Shown here piece after piece: positions 27,104-35,672 of a stretch of 64,000 bases of DNA (the stretch's first letter is position 1; every line of letters starts with the position of its first letter). The notes under the pieces were generated by a model. The model was not told where the DNA came from and made no database searches. It was given only the letters and a program-made list of their open reading frames with translations. Source of the DNA: CAWJMD01 sp963700925 (GTDB lineage: Bacteria > Actinomycetota > Actinomycetes > Actinomycetales > CAWJMD01); contig OY969553.1 in NCBI GenBank assembly GCA_963700925.1, positions 4,582,532 to 4,646,531 on the forward strand. Reading direction: 5' to 3'. The position numbers and the translations under genes were made by a program.

Positions 27104-28333
27104 GTGGTGCCCGCCGAGATCCCCGTACCGCCTGACCCCCGGCCGTTCTCGCTGCGACGGATCGCGCCGGCTGTCTACGGGCCGGCCCTGCTCTTCGGTC
27201 TCGGGCAGGGAGCCGTGCTGCCCGTGGTGGCGCTCTCCGCGCGCGAGCTCGGTGCCTCGGTGGCGATGGCGGCGTTCGTGGTGGCGCTCAAGGGAATCGG
27301 GCAGCTGGTGGGAGACCTACCGGCCGGAGCACTGACCGCTCGCGTGGGCGAGCGGCGAGCCATGCTCGCTGCCTGCGTACTGACGGTTGTCGGGCTGCTG
27401 GGCTGCGTGATGGCGCCCGGTGTGGCCGTCCTGGGAGTCAGCATCTTCGTCGTCGGGACGGCCGCCGCGGTGTGGGGGCTCGCGCGGCAGTCGTACCTGA
27501 CCGAGGCGGTGCCAGTGGCGAAGCGCGCGCGGGCCTTGTCGACGCTGGGAGGAACTCAGCGGATCGGCAGCTTCGGGGGTCCGTTCGTCGGTGCGGTGGC
27601 GGTCGGTTTCGCCGGGACGGACGGCGGCTACTGGTTGCACGCGGTCACCGCCGTGCTCGCCGCCGTCCTGCTGCTGCTCCTGCCGGACGTTCCGGGCACG
27701 CACGGCCCGACGGACGGCGAGGCGGTGCCCTCGATGGTTTCCGTTGTGCGGGAGCACCTCCCGGTACTCCGCACGCTCGGTGTGGCGGCCCTGTTGGTGA
27801 TGGCCGTGCGCCACTCCCGCCAGAGCGTGCTGCCGTTGTGGTGCGAGTCGATCGGGCTCGACGCCGCCCAGACGAGCCTGGTGTTCGGGCTCTCGGGAGC
27901 GGTCGACATGCTGCTGTTCTACCCAGCCGGCTCGGTGATGGACCGGTTCGGCCGGGCAGCCGTGGGCATCCCCTCGATGCTCGTGCTGGGTCTGGCCCAC
28001 GTGCTGCTTCCGCTCACGTCGACCTTCGCGTGGGTGGTGGCTGTCGGGCTGCTGATGGGGGTCGGCAACGGGATGGGCGCGGGCCTGGTGATGACCCTTG
28101 GCGCGGACGTGTCCCCCACAGTCGGCCGGCCGACGTTCCTCGGTGCGTGGCGAGTGATGGCAGACCTCGGGAACGCGGCTGGGCCCCTGTCGGTGGGTGC
28201 CGTCGCCGCCGCCGTGTCTCTCGGAGTGGCCTCGGTGGCCGTCGGCGGCCTGGGTGTGCTGGCCGTGGTCGGGCTGTGGGTGTGGACGCCGAGGACGGTC
28301 CCTGCCCACCACCGCCTGGACGAAAGTCCCTGA
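27104..28333 (+). CDS. MFS transporter, 12-helix
   Basis: 409 residues starting with GTG GTG at 27104. Twelve hydrophobic segments are visible. The loop between helices 2 and 3 has the MFS motif A remnant GALTARVGERRAM, and the loop between 8 and 9 has GSVMDRFGRAAVG. Both fit a drug/metabolite exporter of the DHA1 group. No substrate can be assigned. The stop is 8 bases from the convergent stop of the second MFS gene, so the two are transcribed toward each other. Confidence 0.8.
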   Translation: MVPAEIPVPPDPRPFSLRRIAPAVYGPALLFGLGQGAVLPVVALSARELGASVAMAAFVVALKGIGQLVGDLPAGALTARVGERRAMLAACVLTVVGLLGCVMAPGVAVLGVSIFVVGTAAAVWGLARQSYLTEAVPVAKRARALSTLGGTQRIGSFGGPFVGAVAVGFAGTDGGYWLHAVTAVLAAVLLLLLPDVPGTHGPTDGEAVPSMVSVVREHLPVLRTLGVAALLVMAVRHSRQSVLPLWCESIGLDAAQTSLVFGLSGAVDMLLFYPAGSVMDRFGRAAVGIPSMLVLGLAHVLLPLTSTFAWVVAVGLLMGVGNGMGAGLVMTLGADVSPTVGRPTFLGAWRVMADLGNAAGPLSVGAVAAAVSLGVASVAVGGLGVLAVVGLWVWTPRTVPAHHRLDESP

Positions 28334-28341
28334 CCCGCTTG

Positions 28342-29799
28342 TCAGCCCTGGCGGCTGGCGCCACGACGACGGATCACGAGCTCGACCAGCGCGAACGCGA
28401 GGGCTACGGCCACGAGTGCCGTCGCCACGCGTAGGCCGAGTGTCACGGCCTGGGCGTACCCGCCCTCGGTGCGTGCTCCGGCGAAGAAGACGGCGCCGAC
28501 GAGGGCGATCCCAGCGGCCGTGCCGATGCGTTGACCGGTCTGCAGCACACCGCCTGCGGTGCCGGCGCGCTCGACCGGCACGTCGGCCAGCGTGAGCGTG
28601 ATGTTCGGCGAGATCACGAGCCCGCTGCCGAGGCCGGCAGCGAGCAGTGGCAGAGCGACCCACCATCCGACCCCGCGGCCGTCGACGGTGTCGATGACCA
28701 CGTCGGTGACGATCAGGCTGACGACCACCAGCAAGAGCCCGAAAGTGACGAGTCTGCGGCCGACCCGGGTGACGACCTGCCCGCCCACGGCGGACATCAC
28801 GGCTGATCCTGCGGCGAACGGGGTCATCGTCAGACCTGCGAGCAAGGGTGAGTAGCCCAGCCCGTCCTGCAGGTAGAGAGCCAGCACGAAGAAGATGCCG
28901 GTGAAGCCCGAGAAGTAGAGCATCCCGACGGCAGCGCCCGTGCTGTAGCCGGGCAGGCGGAACAGGCGCAGATCGACCAGAGGGACATGACCGCGGGCTG
29001 TGTACCAACGCTCCCATGCCACCCACATGCCGATCAGAGCGACGCCGAGACCCGCCAGCCACCAACCCTTTCCGCCGCTGCTTTGCTCCGACTCCACCAG
29101 CGGCAACAACAAGCCGAGGAGACCGCCCCCCAGCAGCAGCACGCCGACAGGGTCGAGGTCCTCCCGCCGGCGGATCCGCTCCGGTGGTGCAGGCAGCCAA
29201 CGCATCGCCAGCAGCATGGCGCCGAGACCGATCGGGAGGTTGACGAAGAAGATCCAGCGCCAGCCGTCATCGGCACCGAGCAGTCGGATGATCAGGCCTC
29301 CGGCGATGGGACCGACTGCGGTCGAGACGCCGATCGTCGCGCCCATCAGGCCGAATGCCTTGCCACGCTCGGCTCCGCTGAACAGCTCCTGGATGAGACC
29401 CGACACCTGCGGGTTCAGGAGCCCGCCGCCGACGCCCTGCACGAGTCGTGCCACAACGAGCACCGGTGCGGAGGGCGCGACCCCCGCGGCAAAGCTGGCC
29501 ACGGTGAACAGCGCGACACCAAGGATGAACATCCGCCTCCGGCCGGTGGCGTCTCCCAGTCGTCCGGACGGGACGAGTACCAGCCCGAAGGTCAGGGCGT
29601 AGCCGGAGACGATCCACTGCAGGTCACTCGGAGACGTGCCGAGACCTGACTGGATGGACGGCAGTGCCACGTTCACGATGCTCACGTCGAGGAGCGACAT
29701 GAAGCCGGCGACCAGACAGACGGCCAGCGCACGCCAACGGCGGGGGTCGGGAGGCTCGCCGGGCGCCGGACGCGGGTCAGGGACGGGTTGGTCGACCAC
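28342..29799 (-). CDS. MFS transporter, DHA2 family (14-helix, EmrB/QacA type)
   Basis: 485 residues from GTG 29799 with AGGA 8 bases upstream. Motif D1 of 14-helix exporters is present (LLDVSIVNVALPSIQ), motif A is GRLGDATGRRRMF, and motif C of antiporters is GPIAGGLIIRLLG. About 14 hydrophobic segments are visible. These proteins expel lipophilic drugs or metabolites in exchange for protons. It is divergent from the aldo/keto reductase at 29930, sharing a 130-base gap that contains a MerR-like promoter. Confidence 0.85.
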   Translation of the reverse strand: MVDQPVPDPRPAPGEPPDPRRWRALAVCLVAGFMSLLDVSIVNVALPSIQSGLGTSPSDLQWIVSGYALTFGLVLVPSGRLGDATGRRRMFILGVALFTVASFAAGVAPSAPVLVVARLVQGVGGGLLNPQVSGLIQELFSGAERGKAFGLMGATIGVSTAVGPIAGGLIIRLLGADDGWRWIFFVNLPIGLGAMLLAMRWLPAPPERIRRREDLDPVGVLLLGGGLLGLLLPLVESEQSSGGKGWWLAGLGVALIGMWVAWERWYTARGHVPLVDLRLFRLPGYSTGAAVGMLYFSGFTGIFFVLALYLQDGLGYSPLLAGLTMTPFAAGSAVMSAVGGQVVTRVGRRLVTFGLLLVVVSLIVTDVVIDTVDGRGVGWWVALPLLAAGLGSGLVISPNITLTLADVPVERAGTAGGVLQTGQRIGTAAGIALVGAVFFAGARTEGGYAQAVTLGLRVATALVAVALAFALVELVIRRRGASRQG

Positions 29800-29831
29800 G
29801 CGCCCATCCTGCACGGTGCGCGATTCGGGCT

Positions 29832-29862
29832 TTGCCTTCAACCCAGGTTCAACTTGTAGCGT
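29832..29862 (+). promoter_or_regulatory. MerR-type promoter candidate for the aldo/keto reductase
   Basis: TTGCCT (29832-29837) and TAGCGT (29857-29862) are separated by 19 bp, the long spacer of MerR-activated promoters. The spacer contains an imperfect dyad TTCAACC-CA-GGTTCAA centred at 29844-29845. It points toward the aldo/keto reductase start at 29930 and may also influence the divergent exporter. No MerR gene is nearby. Confidence 0.45.
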
Positions 29863-29929
29863 CGGTGTCGGCGCTGTCGACGAGCTCAGGAGCCCACGTG
29901 CACATGCACTCCTCACGGATCCACATCTG

Positions 29930-30967
29930 ATGCGATACCGGCTGCTGGGTCGAACCGGCCTGAGGGTCTCCGAGCTCTGCCTCGGGACCATGATGTTCGG
30001 GCAACGCCGCGGCGTCCCCTCGGACGAGGAGGCGGACGCCATCATCCGGCGCTTCGCAGAGTCGGGCGGCAACTTCATCGACACGGCGAACGCGTACGCG
30101 GGCGGCGAGAGCGAACGGCTCGTCGGCCGGCTCGTGGCCAGCGACCGGGATCGTTGGGTGCTCGCGACCAAGTACGCGCTGACCTCGGATCCCGATGACC
30201 CCAATGCCGGCGGATCCCACCGCAAGAGCCTTCGCCGAGCGGTCGACGCCAGCCTCCGGCGGCTGGGCACCGACTACATCGACCTCTACTGGCTGCACAT
30301 CTGGGACTCCTACACGCCGGTCGAGGAGGTCGTTGGCGCTCTCGACGATCTCGTACGGTCGGGCAAGGTGCTCTACGTCGGTGTGTCGAACGCCCCGGCG
30401 TGGCTCGTCTCGCGCGCCGTGACGCTGGCTGAGGAACGCGGACTCACCCCGTTCAGCGCGATTCAGGTGCCCTACAGCCTGGTCGAGCGGACCGTGGAAC
30501 GCGAGCTCTTGCCAGCGGCCCGCGCACTGGATCTCGCCGTGACGAGCTACGCCCCGCTGGGCGGAGGGCTGCTGACCGGACGGTACGGGTCCGATCGCGA
30601 AACCCCCACGGACGGAAGGCAGTCCGGGACTGCGGTTTCCGCGCGCGCCCTCGCGATCGCGGACGCGGTCAACTCGGTGGCAACCGCGCGTGGCGTGTCC
30701 GGCAGCCAGGTGGCGATCGCCTGGGTGCGGGCACAGCAACGTCGGGCAGTGACGATCCCCATCGTCGGCGTGAGGACCGATGCCCAGCTCGCAGACAACC
30801 TGGGCGCGACCGAGATCGACCTCGAGCCGGCTGAGCTCGACCTGCTCGACAAGGTCACCCGAGTGTCGCCCGAGTACCCCGCCGCGGAAGGCGGCGAGCG
30901 GTACACCCACGGCAACGCGTTCGACCGAGTGCACGACCACCGCCAGACCCTTGACCCGCTCGTGTGA
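29930..30967 (+). CDS. aldo/keto reductase
   Basis: 345 residues from ATG 29930 (MRYRLLGRTGLRVSELCLGT). Catalytic residues are in place: Asp and Tyr in FIDTANAYAGGESE, Lys in VLATKYALTSDP, His in IDLYWLHIWDSYTPVEE, and the NADPH-binding end VTIPIVGVRTDAQLADN. It belongs to the AKR group of general aldehyde and ketone reductases. The frame is open upstream, but coding character starts here. Divergence from a drug exporter and the MerR-like promoter suggest a stress- or toxin-induced detoxification pair; this is inference. Confidence 0.85.
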   Translation: MRYRLLGRTGLRVSELCLGTMMFGQRRGVPSDEEADAIIRRFAESGGNFIDTANAYAGGESERLVGRLVASDRDRWVLATKYALTSDPDDPNAGGSHRKSLRRAVDASLRRLGTDYIDLYWLHIWDSYTPVEEVVGALDDLVRSGKVLYVGVSNAPAWLVSRAVTLAEERGLTPFSAIQVPYSLVERTVERELLPAARALDLAVTSYAPLGGGLLTGRYGSDRETPTDGRQSGTAVSARALAIADAVNSVATARGVSGSQVAIAWVRAQQRRAVTIPIVGVRTDAQLADNLGATEIDLEPAELDLLDKVTRVSPEYPAAEGGERYTHGNAFDRVHDHRQTLDPLV

Positions 30968-31028
30968 GCCGCGCTCGTCTGACCCGCTCGTCTGACCCGC
31001 GCGGCACACCTCTACTGATCGGAGAACG

Positions 31029-31460
31029 ATGGACGCCTTCACCGATTCGGAGCTTCGCTACCTGCGCAGCCAGCTGCTCGGGCGCCTCGCGACGGTCGGC
31101 CCCGACGGGATGCCTCATGTCGTGCCGCTGGGCTACCGTCACGACCCCGACGACGACACGATCGTGGTCGGCTCTGCCGGCGACATGGCGGCCAGCAAGA
31201 AGTACCGCGACGTCGAGCGCACCGGCAAGGCAACGCTTGTCGTCGACGACCTGGCCTCCACCAATCCGTGGACTCCTCGCGGAATCGAGATCCGCGGAGT
31301 GGCCCAGACGCACAGCACGGGGGGCGCCGAGGTTGGACGACGCCTTCGCATCCCGTTCGCGATGGACGAGTCCTACATCCGCATCACGCCAGTACGCGTC
31401 GTGACGTGGGGCATCGACAGCGACGCGACGCGTCCTGCCGCGCGCACCGTCACGCGCTAA
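31029..31460 (+). CDS. PPOX-class F420-dependent oxidoreductase
   Basis: 143 residues from ATG 31029 with GGAGAA upstream, 61 bases after the aldo/keto reductase. The split-barrel flavin/F420 fold is shown by RLATVGPDGMPHVVPLGYRH, then GKATLVVDDLAST and RGIEIRGVAQTH. Members use coenzyme F420, made by many Actinobacteria, to reduce diverse substrates. The last codons and stop lie within the first copy of a 78-bp tandem duplication, whose second copy runs into the end of the convergent HNH gene. Confidence 0.8.
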   Translation: MDAFTDSELRYLRSQLLGRLATVGPDGMPHVVPLGYRHDPDDDTIVVGSAGDMAASKKYRDVERTGKATLVVDDLASTNPWTPRGIEIRGVAQTHSTGGAEVGRRLRIPFAMDESYIRITPVRVVTWGIDSDATRPAARTVTR

Positions 31461-31600
31461 CCCACCCGGCTCATCCGCGCCTCACCCGCCGCCAGCTCAC
31501 GTCCGCCGGTGTGGTCTTGGATACGCACCGTCAGCGCTTACCCACCCGGGCTCATCCGAGCCTCACCGCCGCCGGCTCACGTCCGCGGATGTGGTTGTGG
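31443..31600. repeat. imperfect 78-bp tandem duplication between two convergent genes
   Basis: 31443-31520 and 31524-31600 align over nearly their whole length with a few substitutions and single-base gaps (both have CGCACCGTCA, CCCACCCGG, CTCATCCG and GCTCACGTCCGC in order). Copy 1 covers the last codons of the F420-type gene and copy 2 covers the last codons of the HNH gene. The divergence shows the duplication is not recent. Confidence 0.8.
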
Positions 31601-33172
31601 TGGTGTGGTTTCGGGCTGTTGGGGCGGGTGCTCCTGCTCGTCTGGTGGTCGTTGATGTTGTGGGGGTCTGGGTGGCAGGCCTGGGGGTCGCCAGGGGTCC
31701 CTCAGGTCCTTCGGGTCAAGGGTGAGGCGGATCTGTTCGCCGGTCTTGCGGGCTCGGGCGGTGTCGTGGTGCAGGGTGTTGCGTTGCAGGGGCCGGGCGG
31801 GGTCGACCAGGGCGGGCATCCGCACCCACGGCACCCCGGCGATCATCACCAGGTTGTAGACGCCGGCATGGACCGCGGTGTGGTGTGGTCCGCAGAGCAG
31901 GGCCAGGTTGTCCAGGTCGGTGCGTCCACCCTGTGCCCACGCGATCAGATGGTGGGCGTCGCACTGTTTGGCCGGCCGGTTGCAGCCGGGGATGATGCAG
32001 CCCTTGTCGCGGGCGGCCAGCGCCCGCCGCTGTCCGCTGGTGGCGAGGCGGACGGTCCGGCCCAGGTTCACCACCGCACCGTCGGGGGCGAGCAGGACCC
32101 GTTCGAACACGGCCGAGCAGCCGAGCCGCTCCAACACCGTCGGGGTGATGAACCCGACCTGTTCGCACCAGGCCCGGCCGGCCGCGGTCCGCTCCGCCAA
32201 CCTCTGACCGACCTGCAGGGCGGCGAGCTGGTCCACGCTGGTGTGCACCACCACCCTGGGTGGTTCACCACCGCGGCTGCCCGCGTTGGCGAGTCCTTGC
32301 CGGGCCACGATCGCCAGGGCGTCGGCGCGGCGCTGGGACGCGGTCCGGGTGTCCCACGACAGCAGCGTCCCGTCGGCGTCGGTGCTGGCGGGGTCGGGGG
32401 CGGCGTAGTGCTCGACCGCGGCCTTGAGCTGGGCGCCGGTGATCGGGTCCAACTGGCCGGAGACCAGCAGCATCCCGGTGGCGTCGGTGACCATCTCGAA
32501 CCGCCGCCGCGCATAGGCGTCCGGGTCGAACCCGCGCTCGGTCCGGTCCGGGTCGAGCCGGTCCAACAGCTCCGCCGCGAGTACTTCACACTCGCGCGGT
32601 GGGTGCTTGGTCGAGACATCGACGAAGAACTCGTCCACGACCGGAGCCGCAGCCCGCCGGATCCGGGTCGGGATCTTGTCCAGCACCCGCACCGCCACAT
32701 CCAGATGCGGCCGCGACACCACCCCGGCCAACAGCGCCGCCCCCATCCCCGCCAACGCACCACGAACATCCCCCGCACTCGTGACCGCGCCCGGCCCCAC
32801 AGCAGGCACGTCCGGGTCCACCGCCCGGGCCGCCTCCACATCCGCCCGAGCCCGCCCCGGCCCCACCCGGCACCGCGACCGCAACAACCCGGCCACACTG
32901 GTGGCACCGACCCGCAGCAGCTCCTCACCCTCCAGCGACCGCACCAACCCCAACCGGGCCGCCTCCACCGCCCGACCCGCCCGCTCCACCTCCACCAACG
33001 CCTCGACCTTCCCGGCCACCGACAACGACCACACCGGCGCCGCAAGCAGTGCCGCCGCGCCATCGCTCAGCACGCCCGCCAGCCGCCGCACCTCGTGCAG
33101 CGACCCGCCTACCTGTCCCCCGTCCATGACCAGAACATACGTTCGACCACCGACACTTCCGCCCTTATCCAC
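31577..33172 (-). CDS. DUF222 / HNH endonuclease family protein
   Basis: 531 residues; ATG 33127 (MDGGQVGGSLHEVRR) is an alternative start. The N-terminal 330 residues are the helical DUF222 domain (EMVTDATGMLLVSGQLDPITG). The C-terminal HNH nuclease has GCIIPGCNRPAKQCDAHHLI, then DNLALLCGPHHTAVH, including the Cys zinc ligands and catalytic His. A Pro/Gln/His-rich tail follows. These genes are abundant, often in many copies, in Actinobacteria and are suspected to be mobile or selfish; a REP13E12-like origin has been proposed. No flanking inverted repeats were found. Confidence 0.85.
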   Translation of the reverse strand: MDKGGSVGGRTYVLVMDGGQVGGSLHEVRRLAGVLSDGAAALLAAPVWSLSVAGKVEALVEVERAGRAVEAARLGLVRSLEGEELLRVGATSVAGLLRSRCRVGPGRARADVEAARAVDPDVPAVGPGAVTSAGDVRGALAGMGAALLAGVVSRPHLDVAVRVLDKIPTRIRRAAAPVVDEFFVDVSTKHPPRECEVLAAELLDRLDPDRTERGFDPDAYARRRFEMVTDATGMLLVSGQLDPITGAQLKAAVEHYAAPDPASTDADGTLLSWDTRTASQRRADALAIVARQGLANAGSRGGEPPRVVVHTSVDQLAALQVGQRLAERTAAGRAWCEQVGFITPTVLERLGCSAVFERVLLAPDGAVVNLGRTVRLATSGQRRALAARDKGCIIPGCNRPAKQCDAHHLIAWAQGGRTDLDNLALLCGPHHTAVHAGVYNLVMIAGVPWVRMPALVDPARPLQRNTLHHDTARARKTGEQIRLTLDPKDLRDPWRPPGLPPRPPQHQRPPDEQEHPPQQPETTPPQPHPRT

Positions 33173-33278
33173 AGGTAGTTCCCGCCGGGCTCACATCACG
33201 ATCGGGTCACAGTGCGCTGGGGCCGATCGGCCATGGCTAGGGCGGCGACGTACGCGACCGCCTGTCTCGACGCGGCAG

Positions 33279-33303
33279 TTGTCGAGGGCTACGGTCTCGA
33301 CAA
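33279..33303. promoter_or_regulatory. operator-like inverted repeat upstream of the MBL gene
   Basis: TTGTCGAG (33279-33286) and CTCGACAA (33296-33303) are perfect inverted repeats with a 9-bp spacer, ending 33 bases before the MBL start. A partial third copy, TCTCGAC, lies just upstream. The layout fits a TetR- or GntR-type operator. Confidence 0.45.
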
Positions 33304-33336
33304 GCGGTTGCAACCCACAAGCGGAAGGGGAGGCCT

Positions 33337-34173
33337 GTGCTGACACAGGTCGCGGAGGGTGTGCTGGTCCACCAGAGCGAGATACTCCAGAACAACACCG
33401 CTGTCGTACAAGGCAATGCTGGCGTCTTGCTCATCGACGCCGGGATCACGGGCGATGAGATGGCGTGCCTCGCAAACGACCTTCGCGAGCTGGGCCAGCC
33501 GGTCGTGGCAGGCTTCTCGACGCATCCTGATTGGGATCATGTGCTCTGGGACGCCACGCTCGGCGAAGCGCCCCGCTTCGGGACAGCCCGCTGCGCGGAC
33601 TTCATGCGAGATCTGCGGTCGAAGGCCGACTGGAAGGCCCGCGCCGCCGAGGGGCTACCGCCGGAAATCGCCGACGAGACACCGCTGGACCTGTTCGGCC
33701 TCATCACCGGTCTGCCCGCCGGGACCACGCACATTCCGTGGGATGGCCCCAAGGTCCGGATCATTGAGCATCCCGCGCATGCACCGGGCCATGCGGCACT
33801 GTTGGTCGAGGAGAGCAAGGTTCTCGTCGCCGGCGACATGCTCTCTGATCTCTTCGTCCCGATGCTCGACAATGTGAACGACACCAATGACCCGGTCGAG
33901 GAGTACCTCACTGGGCTGCAGTTGCTCGAGGGCGTGGCGGACGACGTCGATGTCGTCGTCCCGGGCCATGGGTCCGTCGGTGAAGCGGGTGAAGTGCGCG
34001 CGCGGATCGAACGTGACCGCGCGTACGTGCAGGCCCTGCCTGCCGGCGGTGTTTCCGAGGACCCGAGGATCGGCTCATCGGCCAAGCCTGGCTGGGAATG
34101 GGTGAGCGACATCCACGAAGGACAACTGCAGCAGTTCGCCAAGAAGACATTGCACGACGAGACGCCCAGCTAG
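33337..34173 (+). CDS. MBL-fold metallo-hydrolase
   Basis: 278 residues from GTG 33337 behind AAGGGGAGG. The metal-binding signature reads THPDWDH (residues 62-68), so the usual second His of HxHxDH is Asp65. Later ligands are present: His in PAHAPGHAA, Asp in VAGDMLSD, and His in VVVPGHGSVGE. The Asp substitution could alter zinc 1 binding; it may be normal for this subgroup. Substrate unknown; relatives include lactonases and glyoxalase II-like enzymes. Codon use is slightly less GC-biased than its neighbours. Confidence 0.8.
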   Translation: MLTQVAEGVLVHQSEILQNNTAVVQGNAGVLLIDAGITGDEMACLANDLRELGQPVVAGFSTHPDWDHVLWDATLGEAPRFGTARCADFMRDLRSKADWKARAAEGLPPEIADETPLDLFGLITGLPAGTTHIPWDGPKVRIIEHPAHAPGHAALLVEESKVLVAGDMLSDLFVPMLDNVNDTNDPVEEYLTGLQLLEGVADDVDVVVPGHGSVGEAGEVRARIERDRAYVQALPAGGVSEDPRIGSSAKPGWEWVSDIHEGQLQQFAKKTLHDETPS

Positions 34174-34204
34174 CGATCGGGCTGCGGCACAGGATGGCCC
34201 CAGC

Positions 34205-34852
34205 TCACCGGGCCGAGGCCAGCTCGTCAACCAGGTTCTTGTTGAGGGCGACGCGCACGCAAGCCGCCGCCAGCCCCGGTAGGTCGTCAGGCTCGACCAG
34301 GGCGACGAGCCCTCTCTCGGACGTCGGCAGCCCGAGCAGCCTGGCGCCGTCCGTCACCTTGTCGTCGATGAAGGGCGCAACGTCCGGCCAGATGCCTTGA
34401 ACCTCACGGCAGAAAATGGCCGAACCCAACGGACCGATCCCGTGAACCTCCTGCAGCAGCTTGCGCAGGGCGTCGACGTCGGGCGATGCCTCGCGCATCT
34501 GCCGCAGGTCACCACCCCACCTCTCGAGGACGAGCTCGGCGCCCTCCCCCAGCATCGTCGCCGTCCGCTCGTCGAAGCGCCGGTAGCCGGCGGAACCCAG
34601 CACGTTGACCCGCCGCTGCCAGGCCGCGTCGCGCATCGCCTTGGCCGTCCGCAGCCCAGCAGATGACAAAGCCTGTGCCGCAGCGACTCCCACATCGGCC
34701 GAGATGCGAGCCGACAGAACCGTGCACAGCACGAGGAGGCGGTAGAGCGGAGACGGCGCGTCCTTCAACGTGATCCCGGCCTGCTCGGCATAGGTGGTGC
34801 CGTACTGATCAAGCAGGGCACGTACCAGGTCGGCGCGTGATGGTTTGGCCAC
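34205..34852 (-). CDS. HhH-GPD superfamily protein, endonuclease III-like
   Basis: 215 residues from GTG 34852, chosen because AGGAGGA sits just upstream. The helix-hairpin-helix is VHGIGPLGSAIF, followed by a region with the expected acidic residue (FIDDKVTDGARLLGLP). The catalytic lysine of bifunctional endonuclease III (GxKTA) is replaced, and no C-terminal Fe-S cysteines are present. It may be a monofunctional glycosylase or a non-catalytic DNA-binding relative. Its stop is 31 bases from the convergent MBL stop. Confidence 0.6.
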   Translation of the reverse strand: MAKPSRADLVRALLDQYGTTYAEQAGITLKDAPSPLYRLLVLCTVLSARISADVGVAAAQALSSAGLRTAKAMRDAAWQRRVNVLGSAGYRRFDERTATMLGEGAELVLERWGGDLRQMREASPDVDALRKLLQEVHGIGPLGSAIFCREVQGIWPDVAPFIDDKVTDGARLLGLPTSERGLVALVEPDDLPGLAAACVRVALNKNLVDELASAR

Positions 34853-34975
34853 AGGTCCTCCTCGGCGTGGGGTCCGGTCCATCTCGCCACGCCTCGAAGG
34901 CATCGGCAAGCGCCCGACGCGCACTTGTGGACAACTTGCCACCGGCGCCGACCCTGTGGACGGTGCCCTCGTGGG

Positions 34976-35539
34976 TCAGGTCAGCTCGGGCAACGCCGCG
35001 GCGCAGAACTCGTCATCGGTGGAGCCGTCGCCGCGCTCCGAGAGGACCTCGAACGTGCCGGGCACCAGCTCGCCTCCTGGCTGACTGTCCCCGAGCGTGT
35101 CGAACTGAGCCCTGAGCTTGCGGGCGCCGTCCGCTCGGACGAGCAGGTCTCCCGACGCGTCCCGCACCGTCACTCTGTTGCCCTCCAACCAGACGAACTC
35201 CCACACGTCGCCGGCGATGTGGCGTGCCTTCTGGTCGTGGAAGAACCCTCTGCCCTGTGTGAAGACCGTGCCGCCGCTCGTGCTGATCTCCTCGGCGTAG
35301 CGGAACGTGCTGTGCGAGTAGAACGCCTGACCGTCCGACCCCTTCACGGGCCGATTCATGCTGACGCTGCTGAAGTCGACCTCGAAGTGCGCGGTGATGC
35401 CGCAGATCGTCTCGTCGAACGAGTCATGGCCCTTGTCGCGGACCGGCCCATCGGACGTGCCGGCCTGGGCGGACAGGGGCGTTGCTCCGACGAGTACGCA
35501 CGCTGCGCCCAGCGCCAGGAACCTGGCTCTCCTTCGCAT
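34976..35539 (-). CDS. secreted protein of unknown function
   Basis: 187 residues with a Sec signal peptide (RARFLALGAACVLVGATPLSAQA). The mature part is beta-rich and contains a conserved-looking start (DETICGITAHFEVDFSSV) and two or three cysteines that may form a disulphide. The YSHSTFRYAEE and GNRVTVRDASGD segments suggest a calycin- or beta-barrel-like fold, but no family is recognised. It is followed by the HhH-GPD gene 123 bases later on the same strand. Confidence 0.65.
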   Translation of the reverse strand: MRRRARFLALGAACVLVGATPLSAQAGTSDGPVRDKGHDSFDETICGITAHFEVDFSSVSMNRPVKGSDGQAFYSHSTFRYAEEISTSGGTVFTQGRGFFHDQKARHIAGDVWEFVWLEGNRVTVRDASGDLLVRADGARKLRAQFDTLGDSQPGGELVPGTFEVLSERGDGSTDDEFCAAALPELT

Positions 35540-35596
35540 TCCACCCCTCCTGGCCTGCGCCCGCGGGTGTCAGCAGCCACGGTCCTCCCGCCACGG

Positions 35597-35618
35597 CGGC
35601 AGGGCCATAGCCCTGCCG
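35597..35618 (-). terminator. 9-bp hairpin after the DLH-like gene
   Basis: CGGCAGGGC (35597-35605) and GCCCTGCCG (35610-35618) pair perfectly around a 4-base loop, 54 bases past the stop of the minus-strand hydrolase gene. Confidence 0.55.
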
Positions 35619-35672
35619 TGTGAGTGACGGTCAGTGCTACGACCTCACCGTCAGTGGCTGGGACCTGAAGGG

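Noticed and set aside
31577..33172. Insertion sequence around the HNH gene
   Set aside because: No terminal inverted repeats or transposase signature; only the diverged tandem duplication at its 3' end was found.
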